From Symbiodinium natans (Eukaryota > Sar > Dinophyceae > Suessiales > Symbiodiniaceae), in the NCBI GenBank assembly GCA_905221605.1, contig CAJNDS010002760.1, positions 225,501-289,500 of the forward strand: 64,000 bases of DNA, read 5' to 3'. Of the stretch, positions 10,108-19,699 are shown in pieces; the first letter of the stretch is position 1, and each line of letters begins with the position of its first letter. A model generated the notes under the pieces. That model was given only the letters and a program-made list of their open reading frames with translations. It was not told where the DNA came from and ran no database searches. Position numbers and translations under genes: made by a program.

Positions 10108-10290
10108 GGTCAGAGTCGGATTGTGGGTGCCCTGGACAAGGGTAGTGCGATCGACTTCTCCTGCACAGACCTAGACACCCTGTAGAAAAGACTGGCAGGT
10201 GGCCTAAGGTTTATGGATTAGGGCTTAGGGTAGTTGGAAGCCGAAGCCTTTCACCTACATGCCAAGTTCCCTCTGCCCAAGACCTTATAG
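10108..10290 (+). CDS. C-terminal exons of an unidentified gene
   Basis: After TTGCAG the frame reads GQSRIVGALDKGSAIDFSCT and either stops at TAG 10183-10185 or uses a GA donor in CTA|GACACC. A second exon after GGGTAG (10234) reads LEAEAFHLHAKFPLPKTL and stops at TAG 10288-10290. With the GA-AG splice the two join in phase (FSCTDL-LEAEAF). Upstream exons were not identified. Confidence 0.4.
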
Positions 10291-10578
10291 AGAATCGGGG
10301 ATACGAAGTTACATCCTGTATGCCTAAACCCTAAACCCGAAGCCGTTTAAACCCAGAGGATCCCTGATGAGAAATCCTGTGGAACAAAATGATCAACAAG
10401 CCTGCTTTATCAGGCTACATATTCCTTGAGGACAAAATTAAGCCTAAAAGGGATTATGGTTCATATAGCTTAATAGGAATGATAGTAGATATAGGGTATA
10501 GGACCTCTATTTTAGGGTTAATTTGGTCCCCAGGGTCCTCAGGGTTCCTATAACAAGGACTAAAGTCTTTCGGGTGCT

Positions 10579-11394
10579 TTGGGGGTGGTACCCCGGATTT
10601 GGGAAGTACGTGTTATTGGCCACATGTATATAGCTCTGCAAGGAGTTGCGCCCTGCCCTGGTGGCTACACCGCCTGCGGCGCTGACTGCGGTGGCTGCGG
10701 TGGCAGTGCCCCCTCTTGCGGCAGCGCTTGCGGCGCCTGTACTGGTGGGGGTGGCTTCGGTGACGGCACCGGCTGCTGCGGGGGATGTGCGGGATGTGGG
10801 TGCGGGTGTACAGGGCCAGGGTGTGCAGGTGGCTGCGCAGGCTACAGTGGCTGTGGGTCCTGCAGTGGAAATCTTGCGTGCGGAGCTTCTGGTGGCAACT
10901 GTGGTTGCGGCTGTGGCTGCGGCGGCTGCGGAGGCTGCGGCTGCGGAGGCTGCGGCTGTGGCGGCTGCGGCTGTGGCAGCTGTGGCGGCTGTGGCGGCTG
11001 TGGTGGCTGCGGCTGCGGTGGCTGCGGCGGCTGTGGCGGCTGCGGCGGAACCTGCGGTTGCGGAGGTTGTGGCTGCGGTTGTGGTGGCTGCGGAGGCTGC
11101 GGCGGCTGCGGCGGCTGCGGAGGCTGCTGCGGATGCGGCGGATGCGGCGGATGCGGTGGCTGCGGATGCGGTGGCTGCGGATGCGGCGGCTGTTGCGGCA
11201 GTGGCTGCTGTGCAGGTGGTTGCTGTGGTGGTTGCACTGGATGTGCAGGTTGTGGCGGCTGTCCCTGCGGGGGTAGCGCTGCTTGTGGCTCTGGACAGGG
11301 CTGTTGTGGAGGAGTTGGCGCTCCAGCAGCATGCGGCTGTGGCTGCGCTCCTTGTGCAGGCTGCCCAGGGCGTTTTGGGCCGCACATAGAGTGA
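10579..11394 (+). CDS. Gly/Cys-rich low-complexity protein
   Basis: Open frame of up to 271 codons; an alternative start is ATG 10624. The N-terminal third is mixed but Cys/Gly-rich ([20 protein letters not shown]). The rest is largely (Gly-Cys-Gly)n from GGC TGC GGN units. All six frames are open here because of the triplet repeat. I prefer the + Gly/Cys frame because most variation between units (TGC/TGT, GGC/GGT/GGA/GGG) is synonymous in it, whereas the antisense frame shows Gln/His changes. Such composition suggests a metal-binding, cross-linked structural or surface protein, but no homologue was recognised. There is no clear signal peptide. The frame ends [10 protein letters not shown] and stop; it may also splice onward to the Cys-rich exon at 11819. 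Confidence 0.5.
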   Translation: MGVVPRIWEVRVIGHMYIALQGVAPCPGGYTACGADCGGCGGSAPSCGSACGACTGGGGFGDGTGCCGGCAGCGCGCTGPGCAGGCAGYSGCGSCSGNLACGASGGNCGCGCGCGGCGGCGCGGCGCGGCGCGSCGGCGGCGGCGCGGCGGCGGCGGTCGCGGCGCGCGGCGGCGGCGGCGGCCGCGGCGGCGGCGCGGCGCGGCCGSGCCAGGCCGGCTGCAGCGGCPCGGSAACGSGQGCCGGVGAPAACGCGCAPCAGCPGRFGPHIE

Positions 11395-11818
11395 ACCACT
11401 TTTGCAAATCAGTGATATCTTTGCTGTTTTTTGAGCAACATTTCTGTGTATATAAGATGTATACACATGTAGATACACATTAAAGAATAGATGGAGAGAC
11501 ATAGAGAGTGTGAAAGTTGGAACTCATCACGATGTCGTGTGAGCTTGCCATGCTACCTTTGCATACACATCCCACGACACTGCCTAGTGTCCTATAGAGC
11601 AACATTGTAAGCTTGTCCCTAAACCCGAAACCCGAAACCCTAAGGCCCAAGTAAAATGTCATATAGGCCCGTGGAGCCCTTGGGCACGTAGGCCTGTTTT
11701 TTTGACGGACGATAACCCTAAACCTTAACGCTAAACCCTAAACCCTAAACCTTATACCCTAAGCCCTGCTACACATGCCAGAGCCCTAAACCCTAAACCA
11801 TTTTCCTGAGCAGCCTAG

Positions 11819-12769
11819 GTATGGGTTGGGAGGCTGCCCTGGTGGATGCGTCTTGAATGCATGTCCTGCACCTGCGAGTCAGGTTTACCCGAAGCCCTAT
11901 TGTTAGGTTTAGGGTTTAGGGTTTAGGGTTTAGGGTTTAGGGTTTAGGGTTTAGGGTTTAGGGTTTAGGGTTGTCTCGCCCGCTCCCTCTCTCTCTCTCT
12001 CTCTCTGTAACCTCCAAACCTTCTTTGCAGTAGAGTTCCTCTCACAGACCTGCTTCTCAAAGACCAACCTGCTTGGAGGTTCATGGTACTTAACCAATTT
12101 TAACTGTACTTATGACCCACTCATAAGGCCCTTAAGTGCCCTAAAAGGGTTATAACTACAGTTATAAGTGTAGTCATAGTTGGCTAATCAGTACCCCTAA
12201 ACCCTAAACCCTAAACCCTAAACCCTAAACCCTACACCCGATTCCTAAGTACCATGAACCTCCAACCTAGGCGCAGGTTGTGCACCCGAGGGTGCTGGGA
12301 CCCAGCCGCCTCCGCCAAGCGACCCATCTCCGGAGCAACAGAGAAACTCGAAGCTAGGCAGGTTTAGGGTTTAGGGTTTAGGGTTCAGGGTTTAGGGTTT
12401 AGGGTTTAGGGTTTAGGGTTTTAGGGTTTTAGGGTTTAGGGTTTAGGGTTTAGGGTTTAGGGAGGCCCTGGGATGTTTTATATGCTTAGGCTTAGGGTGT
12501 ATAGGTTTTCTGATCAATCCCTGGGAGTCGTTTGCTTTTGTTTCCATCTTTTTGTCTACATGTGGCTCCAAGAGCATCTGATTTGGGAATATCTGTCCCT
12601 AAACCCTGAAACCTAAACCCTAAACCCTAAACCCTAAACCCTAAACCCTAAACCCTAAACCCTAAACCCTAAACCCTAAGGGGCCCAAGCAAGGAAGCAG
12701 AGGATGTACGAACAGAAGGCTTCCGAGGCTTTTGACGCCTTGCTGATGCAGCCGCTGGGGCGCTCCTAG
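11819..12769 (+). CDS. Exon chain with Cys/Pro-rich then charged C terminus
   Basis: Exon 11819-11877, after CAGCCTAG, reads GLGGCPGGCVLNACPAPA. Exon 12271-12361 reads AGCAPEGAGTQPPPPSDPSP then EQQRNSKLG. The splice A|GT..AG|GC joins them in phase. A terminal exon from 12681 reads AQARKQRMYEQKASEAFDAL then LMQPLGRS, stop TAG 12767-12769. The phase between the second and last exons does not match, so an exon is missing or they belong to different genes. The Gly/Cys character suggests continuity with the ORF at 10579-11394; that is inference. Confidence 0.4.
12072..12266. mobile_element. Introner-like element, family B, interrupted by telomeric array
   Basis: Left CTTGGAGGTTCATGGTACTT, core TTATAA-rich, right AAGTACCATGAACCTCCAAC. 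Six CCCTAAA units sit at 12192-12236 near the right end, between CAGTACC and the terminal inverted repeat, as a secondary insertion or expansion. Confidence 0.8.
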
Positions 12770-12955
12770 GGGTTATAAGGTCTAGAGTACACACAGCCCT
12801 TATAAACCCTAGACCATGAACCCTAGACCCTTTTTTTCAACCCTAGGCCCTAACCGTAACCCCTAAACCCTAGGCCCTAACCCCTAGACCCTAAGCCCTA
12901 TAAACCCTAGAAGCCCTAAACCCTAAACCCTAAACCTGTTGCTCAAACGTTTCAG

Positions 12956-13254
12956 AGCACCGGAGCGAACGGAGCAGCCAAGCACGAGGGGGTGTTCCTG
13001 AAGGCTTGGGCTGCGCAGGATGCGTTAGCCACAACACTACTAATTGCTTAAGGACCCAGGGTTTAGGGTTTAGGGTTTAGGGTTTAGGGTTTAGGGTTTA
13101 GGGTTTAGGGTTTAGGGTTTAGGGTTTAGGGTTCCCCCCCAACAAAAAAACAAGTAATAATTATGCTTCCTTATTTAAGGGTTAAAATAGGGATTTTCAT
13201 TTTTTCATATTCTTTTGGGGTTCTTCAGCAAATGGTAGAACAACGGCTGCGTAG
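12956..13254 (+). CDS. C-terminal exons of an unidentified gene
   Basis: After CGTTTCAG the frame reads STGANGAAKHEGVFLKAWAA then QDALATT (12956-13036). The element 13037-13238 follows, and the frame resumes at 13243 with ACG GCT GCG TAG, giving a C terminus ATTTAA. AACA is duplicated at 13033-13036 and 13239-13242. Excision of element plus one copy keeps the frame but would need an unusual AA donor. It may instead be a recent insertion read by another splice pattern. The upstream part may be the gene ending near 12769. Confidence 0.4.
13037..13238. mobile_element. Family F introner carrying a telomeric array, with AACA duplication
   Basis: Termini CTACTAATTGCTTAAGGACC and GGTTCTTCAGCAAATGGTAG. 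About 11 TTTAGGG units (13057-13131) lie immediately inside the left terminus, followed by the normal family F interior. Confidence 0.8.
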
Positions 13255-13284
13255 AGACCACGGCCTGTTTTCACGTTGAACCTG

Positions 13285-13443
13285 GAGATGTTCCCCTTTG
13301 ATACGAACAGTCCTAATCCTAAATAGGGATTCGATGTTTAGGGTTTAGGGTTTGGGGTTTAGGGTTTAGGGTTTAGGGTTTAGGGTTTAGGGTTTAGGGT
13401 TTAGGGTTTAGGGTGGTACTATAGTATAACGGGGGAACATCCC
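13285..13443. mobile_element. Family D introner interrupted by telomeric array
   Basis: Left GGAGATGTTCCCCTTTGATAC, right GTATAACGGGGGAACATCCC. Ten or so TTTAGGG units occupy 13337-13412 in the middle. Confidence 0.75.
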
Positions 13444-13642
13444 AACCCGCAAGCCCTAACCCTAAACCCTAAATCCGAAACCTACACCCAAGTTGAACCA
13501 CCAAAGGGCCCCTCTGCGGCCAGTGTCACCCCGCAATCTCTTAAGCTGCCTTGCAGCATTGCCTTTCGCTCGCTGGCACTTTCGCTCGCTGGCACGGCTC
13601 AGAAAAAGTCTATACTACCCTGAGTCCTAAGCCCCTAACCCC

Positions 13643-13754
13643 CTTGGTAGCCCAGTGGTACCCTGTGCCCTTTCTTTGGTTCTGGGCTCTCTGATAAAGT
13701 AACCAACCGAAAATAGGGTGCCCTTATTCACAAGACGGTTCCTGGGCCACGAAG
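13643..13754. mobile_element. Introner-like element, family A
   Basis: CTTGGTAGCCCAGTGGTACC at the left, GTTCCTGGGCCACGAAG at the right, flanked by CCCC on both sides. Interior AAAGTAACCAACC..AGGGTGCCC matches the copies at 8217, 37807, 40843 and 46338. Confidence 0.75.
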
Positions 13755-14130
13755 CCCCGAATTCCTAGACTTGTAACGTTAACCAAACAGAGAACTAGAA
13801 GCGATTCGTTGTTATTTCTAGAAATAGGCAAAGCAGGAAATACCGAGATGTTTGTGTCTTTATCTTCTAAAGGTTTTTTCTTTTGTCGAGAACATTCCAC
13901 TTCCATTAAGATTGTTTATGTCACCTTATTTTGATCGACAAGAAAAGATCGGTGAATGATCTTTTCTGCTTTTGGAAAGACAGATCGTACAACATTTCGA
14001 ATAGGATTGAGATTAGATTCACTTTCTTGCTGAATCAGGATAAGAGGGTTGTTCGGTCCCAGTGGCTTCTTTCTGCTCAAGGCTTGAAAGCAAATCCGTC
14101 CTTTGACGAACACACCAGCTAGGATACATC

Positions 14131-14960
14131 ATGTCGGCTCTTCTTCGCTGCTCCGTTCTTCCTGGTGCAGTGGTGACGCTGCAGTTCTGGGCTTTGTGGG
14201 GAGGTGGCTCGGCGTACTCTCGATGTCAGTTGAGTTTGCCTTTTCATGCATCTGGGAGTTTCGACGCTAGATACAGAGTACCCGAAGAGCCCAATACCCC
14301 TTAATCAAGGAACATGCCTTATTTATAAAAAGATCCTGAATATGATTTACGGTATATTCCTTAATTCAGGGGTACTGGGCTCAGTGGGGAGTCTGTGTCA
14401 GTCTCATTGCGTGGAGGGGCCTTGGCCGAGCGAGCCCTCATCGATCGCGAAGAGGTTCGTGAAGAGATCGCAGCTCATGTGCAGGAGGCCCAATTTAGGG
14501 CCTAGGGCTTAGGGTTTAGAGTTTAGGTGTTATGGTTTAGTGGGTACTTCTCCAAATTAGGGATCCTGATTCTAGGGGCGGACGATGGCGGGCCCCAATT
14601 TTGACGTATGTTGTACCCTGTACTACGCAGTAGGTGTGCTGGTGCTCTCCCACTCCGTAAGCCTTGAACCAGGACCGTCGCGAAGGTGGCATCGAGATCC
14701 GCGTGTATGACGGATACAGGTACAGCGAGCTCCAATTCGACATCAAGTTCCCCCAAAAGCGCTGGGCAAGCCTGATCTGTGCTGAGAATGAAAGGCGCAA
14801 CGGCTACACCATGGCAGAGTGGTTTAACTGGTGCAAGAATCCGAGGAACCGTTGCAAAGGTGCCGAATCCTGGATGTCTTCGAAGAACAAGAAGAAGAGC
14901 CAAGAGGATCCCAGCGTCTTGGAGGACATGGGTTGCAGCTTTCGCTGTTTTAAGGGATGA
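14131..14960 (+). CDS. Probable secreted or membrane-anchored 180-aa protein
   Basis: Exons 14131-14285, 14385-14484 and 14673-14960. The start ATG 14131 opens MSALLRCSVLPGAVVTLQFW, a hydrophobic N terminus suitable as a signal peptide. Exon 2 reads GESVSVSLRGGALAERALID then REEVREEIAAHVQ. Exon 3 begins DRREGGIEIRVYDGYRYSEL and ends with a Lys-rich and Cys-containing tail (SSKNKKKSQEDP, DMGCSFRCFKG), stop TGA 14958-14960. Intron 1 is a family E introner. Intron 2 starts GA, ends AG, contains degenerate telomeric repeats and joins in phase 0. The intron 1 edges are inferred from frame only. Family unknown; the exon 3 composition is clearly coding. Confidence 0.65.
14283..14384. mobile_element. 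Introner-like element, family E, forming intron 1
   Basis: Inverted termini GAAGAGCCCAATACCCCTTA and TTCAGGGGTACTGGGCTCAG. Related copies lie at 16079-16193 and 54118-54231, and a partial one at 9638-9700. Confidence 0.75.
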
Positions 14961-15191
14961 CGCGTTAGAAAGCAAAATCCCGCGGGACCTTCTCTTGAGG
15001 ATCACCCATCTTGAGAAGACACTTTTGGGGCTGAAGGCCTGCCTTAAGAACGCAAAATCTACTTTTTTCAGGTTACCTGGGAACCCTATAGCGGGGCTTT
15101 AAAGCAAAAACCTACAGCATAGGTAGGTGTTGGTTTCTTAAGCCTCTAAACCCTAAACCCTAAGCCCTAAACCCTAAACCCTAAACCCTAG

Positions 15192-15236
15192 GGGGCATCA
15201 ACTCGAGGGTCGGCAAAAGTTCAACTCTGGGGTCCG
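15192..15236 (+). CDS. Candidate short exon
   Basis: GC-mixed stretch after CCCTAG reading GINSRVGKSSTLGS and ending at TCC|GTAAAC, a plausible GT donor. Parent gene unknown; it may belong with exons at 15551 or 15859. Confidence 0.3.
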
Positions 15237-15257
15237 TAAACCCTGAACCCAATCACT

Positions 15258-15440
15258 AGGACCCGGAGTAGCCCCTTATTCCCATTTTTTAGGGTTTAGG
15301 GTTTAAGGTTTAGGGTTTAGGGTTTAGGGTTTAGGGCAGGGCCCAGAGTAGGCCCGCCCTTATTCCCTTTTTTGCGGCTTAGGTTCCCTAATAAGCCCCT
15401 CAGAGCCCAAGAAGGGCAACCTTTTCTTTCCTAGGTTACT
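15258..15440. mobile_element. Family C introner remnants split by telomeric array
   Basis: ACTAGGACCCGGAGTAGCCCC..CCCATTTTTT is followed by TTTAGGG units, and then a second start CAGGGCCCAGAGTAGGCCC with the full interior to CCTAGGTTACTTACTCC. The duplicated left end suggests that the array inserted together with a partial duplication. Confidence 0.55.
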
Positions 15441-15550
15441 TACTCCAAAAGGTACCTCAATCTGTTGGAGGGTTAGGGTTTAGGGTTTGGGGTTTCGGGT
15501 TTAGGGTTTAGGGTTTAGGGTCTAAATTGTTTTTGTGGAGGACAGGAGAA

Positions 15551-15693
15551 TCAGGGAGTGCCGACCCGCCGACTTCCGATTGGCGCATGATGGCCACTGG
15601 CGCCTTGGCGTTCGTGAAACTAGGGTTTAGGGTTTAGGGCTACTGGCACCTTGGTGATCTGAAGAAGCCTTCTTTGGAAGACGCTTCCGTATA
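15551..15693 (+). CDS. C-terminal exon(s) with a short telomeric intron
   Basis: Sequence after GAGGACAG is coding-like, and two frames compete: SGSADPPTSDWRMMATG and CRPADFRLAHDGHWRLG. A telomeric stretch (15622-15636) interrupts it. The flanks form an imperfect 17-bp direct repeat (GCCACTGGCGCCTTGGC and GCTACTGGCACCTTGGT). Excision of one repeat plus the telomeric units is consistent with either frame, ending at a TGA near 15662 or at TAG 15691-15693 (DLKKPSLEDASV). Confidence 0.4.
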
Positions 15694-15858
15694 GCTACTC
15701 CTCGACTCCCCTAAACCCTAAACCCTAAACCCTAAACCCTAAACCCTAAACCCTAAACCCTAAACCCTAAACCCTAAACCCTAAACCCTAAACCCTAAAC
15801 CCTAAACCCTAAACCCTAAACCCTAAACCCTAAACCCTAAACCCTAAACCCTAAACAG

Positions 15859-16589
15859 ATTGAGGTACCTTTTGGAGGAGTTCAGAGCCCACTTCGACCA
15901 GCCTATGATGCCCAGCATGGGCGAGGCGGTCTTCGCACAGGCGCGTAAGTTTTGGGGGGTCGGAAGGGTTTAGGGTTTAGGGTTTAGGGTTTAGGGTTTA
16001 GGGTTTAGGGTTTAGGGTTTAGGGTTCTAGGGTTCTAGGGTTCTAGGGTTTAGGGTTTAGGGTTTAGGGTTTAGGGTCCCAAAGAGCCCAAGACCCCTGA
16101 ATTCAGGAATATACCTTACTTTATAACCCAGAGATCCATAATATGGTTTTAGGCATATTCCTTAATTACGGGGTATTGGGCTCTTTGGGTAATTAGTAAT
16201 AGTATTCTCTTCGGGTCCCTATATAACTGCACTATAATACACCCCCCCCTCCTCCCCCCCAAAAAATGTTTAAACAACACCTATTCCAATTCTTATAAGG
16301 CCCTTTTTCTGGGGATGTTCCCCCTGATACTGGCACTCCTTAATCGGGATATTAGTACACCCGATCATAATCCCTATGAAGGACTGTTAGTATAAGGGGG
16401 AACATCCCAGCCCCTCGAGACATGTATACTTTGCTTGAAGTAGAACGTCCCGCGTCAAGCCAGAAAACCCACACCCTAAACCCTAAACCCTAAACCCTAA
16501 ACCCTAAACCCTCAGAAAAATGTGAGGCACCGACCGACCTGCTGACCTGGTACCGCCAGCGTGACCAGGCTGAGCGCAACGGCCGCTGA
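15859..16589 (+). CDS. C-terminal two exons of an unidentified gene
   Basis: Exon 15859-15944, after AAACAG, reads LRYLLEEFRAHFDQPMMPSM then GEAVFAQA and ends C|GTAAGT, a canonical donor. After 571 nt the frame resumes at 16516, following CTCAG, with KCEAPTDLLTWYRQRDQAER then NGR and stop TGA 16587-16589. Phase agrees exactly (GCG C|AA). The intron holds telomeric arrays on both strands plus complete family E and family D introners. The protein is helical and charged; no family was recognised. Confidence 0.55.
16079..16193. mobile_element. Introner-like element, family E
   Basis: Perfect termini CCCAAAGAGCCCAA and TTGGGCTCTTTGGG, with interior near-inverted TCAGGAATATACC / GGCATATTCCTTAATT. 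Inside the intron of the gene ending at 16589. Confidence 0.8.
16311..16409. mobile_element. Introner-like element, family D
   Basis: Termini GGGGATGTTCCCCCTGATAC and GTATAAGGGGGAACATCCC; complete copy in the same intron as the family E element. Confidence 0.8.
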
Positions 16590-16712
16590 GCCTAAGAGGG
16601 GCTTGCCGAGCATGTTTAGGGTTTAGGGTTTAGGGTTTAGGGTTTAGGGTTTAGGGTTTAGGGTTTAGGGTTTAGGGTTTAGGGTGTAGGGTTTAGGGTT
16701 TAGGGTTCAGGT

Positions 16713-16828
16713 TTAGGACCCAGAGTAGGGGCCCTTATTCCCCTTTTTTGGGAAGGTTTGGGTTCCCTTCTATGCCCCTGTAAACCAAAAGGGCACCCAT
16801 TTTATTCCTAGATTACTCGTGGGTCTAG
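16713..16828. mobile_element. Introner-like element, family C
   Basis: Left TTAGGACCCAGAGTAGGGGC, interior AAACCAAAAGGGCACCC, right GATTACTCGTGGGTCTAG. Confidence 0.75.
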
Positions 16829-16994
16829 TAGGGTCCATTTTGGGTCCTATATACATTGCGGCACGTTAGAAAGGAACCCCTCTAGAAATTAGAGAGGTAT
16901 TCATGCTAGATACGAGCTCCATGCGCATTTGTGTCTGGGTGCTACACGACCGGGGCAGTATTTAGAAGGAGTATTGGAGCGCTTACTATGCCAG

Positions 16995-17369
16995 GCTTGG
17001 GCTATCATGATCTTCGCACACGCTTGCGGAAAGGACTCTAAGCCCTAAACCCTATCCCTAAACCCTAAACCCTAAACCTTAAGCTCTAAACCGCGAGCGG
17101 CATTCATGGAGGTCCCCTGCCGGCCGGCGAAGAGAAAAAGAAACGACTGCGGCAGCACAGGGTGATGTTTGAGAACCTCCGGTTTAGGGTTTAGGGTCCC
17201 CCCCCTTCCTTGGGGACAATTCCCAACAGATAGGCTCGATTCAATCAACCGGTTCGAGGTAATGTTTTGGCCAGCTGCTGTGTGTGTTCTGCCTTTTTTG
17301 TACCGTATCTGCTGTTTCGAGAACCTCGGCCCAAGACAGCGCAAGCTTTGCGGCCTCGTACTGGCCTGA
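16995..17369 (+). CDS. Terminal exons of a basic protein
   Basis: A possible exon 16995-17038 reads AWAIMIFAHACGKDS. After telomeric repeats, 17091-17183 reads ASGIHGGPLPAGEEKKKRLR then QHRVMFENLR, ending at C|CGGTTTAGGG or CG|GTTTAG. The last exon (about 17318-17369) reads RQRKLCGLVLA with stop TGA 17367-17369. The nonamer GAGAACCTC occurs at the end of one exon and the start of the next, so the insert between them is flanked by a 9-bp duplication. A canonical splice CG|GT..AAG|AC also keeps the frame. Confidence 0.45.
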
Positions 17370-17576
17370 AGCTATGCGGCGGAGGCATCCGCTGATCATT
17401 TGGTGTGCAGATGTTTACCGTGTTGTATGCATGACCTACAAGCACATGTTTAGGAACAACCTCGACGTGTCAGATGTTTAGAAGAGCCGCGCTATGCCAA
17501 AAACACATCGCCCAAAGGGTATGAGTTCGACATGCTGTATATATATATATATATATGTAAGAGGGACCTTTAGGTA

Positions 17577-19688
17577 CTATGTGATTACTTTCCTTTCTTG
17601 GAGAAGGAGGTTAAATAGTTTAGATAGTTTAGATAGTTCAGGAAGCCCCTGAACTATCTAAACTATCTAACCTCGATTTTGGGAAAAAAGGAGGTTAGAT
17701 AGTTTAGATAGTTTAGATAGTTTAGACGAGCCCCTAAACTATCTAAACTATCTAACCTCGATTTTGGGAAAAAAGGAGGTTAGATAGTTTAGATAGTTTA
17801 GATAGTTTAGATAGTTTAGATAGTTTAGAAAGCTTCAATTCCCTCTGGGTCGTCCCCAGCCAGAGGTTAGATAGTTTAGATAGTTTAGACTATCTAAACT
17901 ATCTAAACTATCTAAACTATCTAACCTCGATTTTGGGAGAAAAGGAGGTTAGATAGTTTAGATAGTTTAAATAGTTTAGATAGTTTAGACGAGCCCCTAA
18001 ACTATCTAAACTATCTAACCTCGATTTTGGGAAAAAAGGAGGTTAGATAGTTTAGATAGTTTATATAGTTTAGATAGTTTAGAAAGTTTCAATTCCCTCT
18101 GGGTCGTCCCCAGCCAGAGGTTAGATAGTTTAGATAGTTTAGATAGTTCAGGAAGCCCCTGAACTATCTAAACTATCTAAACTATCTAACCTCTTTCCGG
18201 GGAGGCCCCCAGAAGGTCTGAAACTTTCTAAACTATCTAAACTATCTAAACTATCTAAACTATCTAAACTATCTAAACTATCTAAACTATCTAAACTATC
18301 TAAACTATCTAAACTATCTAAACTATCTAAACTATCTAAACTATCTAAACTATCTAACCTCGATTTTGGGAGAAAAGGAGGTTAGATAGTTTAGATAGTC
18401 TAGATAGTTTAGATAGTTTAGATAGTTTAGATAGTTTAGATAGTTTAGATAGGTTAGATAGTTTAGACGAGCCCCTAAACTATCTAAACTATCTAACCTC
18501 GATTTTGAGAAAAAAGGAGGTTAGATAGTTTAGATAGTTTAGATAGTTTAGATAGTTTAGAAAGTTTCAATTCCCTCTGGGTCGTCCCCAGCCAGAGGTT
18601 AGATAGTTTAGATAGTTCAGGAAGCCCCTGAACTATCTAAACTATCTAAACTATCTAACCTCTTTCCGGGGAGGCCCCCAGGAGATTTGAAACTTTCTAA
18701 ACTATCTAAACTATCTAAACTATCTAGCCTCGATTGTGGGAGAAAAGGATGTTAGATAGTTTAGATAGTTTAGATAGTTTGTGTAGTTTAGACGAGCCCC
18801 TAAACTATCTAAACTATCTAACCTCGATTTTGGGAAAAAAGGAGGTTAGATAGTTTAGATAGTTTAGATAGTTTAGAAAGTTTCAATTCCCTCTGGGTCG
18901 TCCCCAGCCAGAGGTTAGATAGTTTAGATAGTTTAGATAGTTCAGGAAGCCCCTGAACTATCTAAACTATCTAAACTATCTAACCTCTTTCCGGGGAGGC
19001 CCCCAGGAGGTTTGAAACTTTCTAAACTATCTAAACTATCTAAACTATCTAAACTATCTAACCTCGATTTTGGGAGAAAAGGAGGTTAGATAGTTTAGAT
19101 AGTTTAGATAGTTTAGATAGTTTAGACGAGCCCCTAAACTATCTAAACTATCTAACCTCGATTTTGAGAAAAAAGGAGGTTAGATAGTTTAGATAGTTTA
19201 GATAGTTTAGATAGTTTAGATAGTTTAGAAAGTTTCAATTCCCTCTGGGTCGTCCCCAGCCAGAGGTTAGATAGTTTAGATAGTTTAGATAGTTCAGGAA
19301 GCCCCTGAACTATCTAAACTATCTAAACTATCTAACCTCTTTCCGGGGAGGCCCCCAGGAGGTTTGAAACTTTCTAAACTATCTAAACTATCTAAACCAT
19401 CTAAACTATCTAACCTCGATTTTGGGAGAAAAGGATGTTAGATAGTTTAGATAGTTTAGATAGTTTAGATAGTTTAGATAGTTTAGATAGTTTAGACGAG
19501 CCCCTAAACTATCTAAACTATCTAACCTCGATTTTGGGAAAAACGGAGGTTAGATAGTTTAGATAGTTTAGATAGTTTAGAAAGTTTCAATTCCCTCTGG
19601 GTCGTCCCCAGCCAGAGGTTAGATACTTTAGATAGTTTAGATAGTTCAGGAAGCCCCTGAACTATCTAAACTATCTAAACTATCTAAC
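17577..19688. repeat. Palindromic satellite of 9-bp unit GATAGTTTA
   Basis: About 2.1 kb in which runs of GATAGTTTA alternate with runs of its reverse complement TAAACTATC. They are separated by short fixed spacers: CGAGCCCC, CCTCGATTTTGGGAAAAAAGG, TTCAATTCCCTCTGGGTCG, and CCTCTTTCCGGGGAGGCCCC. Each pair can fold into a long hairpin. The TTCAATTCCC spacer recurs near 17833, 18090, 18566, 18884, 19236 and 19587, giving a higher-order period near 350 bp in the 3' half. Confidence 0.95.
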
Positions 19689-19699
19689 CCCTAGCTGAG

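Noticed and set aside
10507-11502. Antisense Ala/Thr, His/Arg and Pro/Gln frames over the GGCTGC array
   Set aside because: All six frames are open because of the repeat; the + Gly/Cys frame best explains the substitution pattern.
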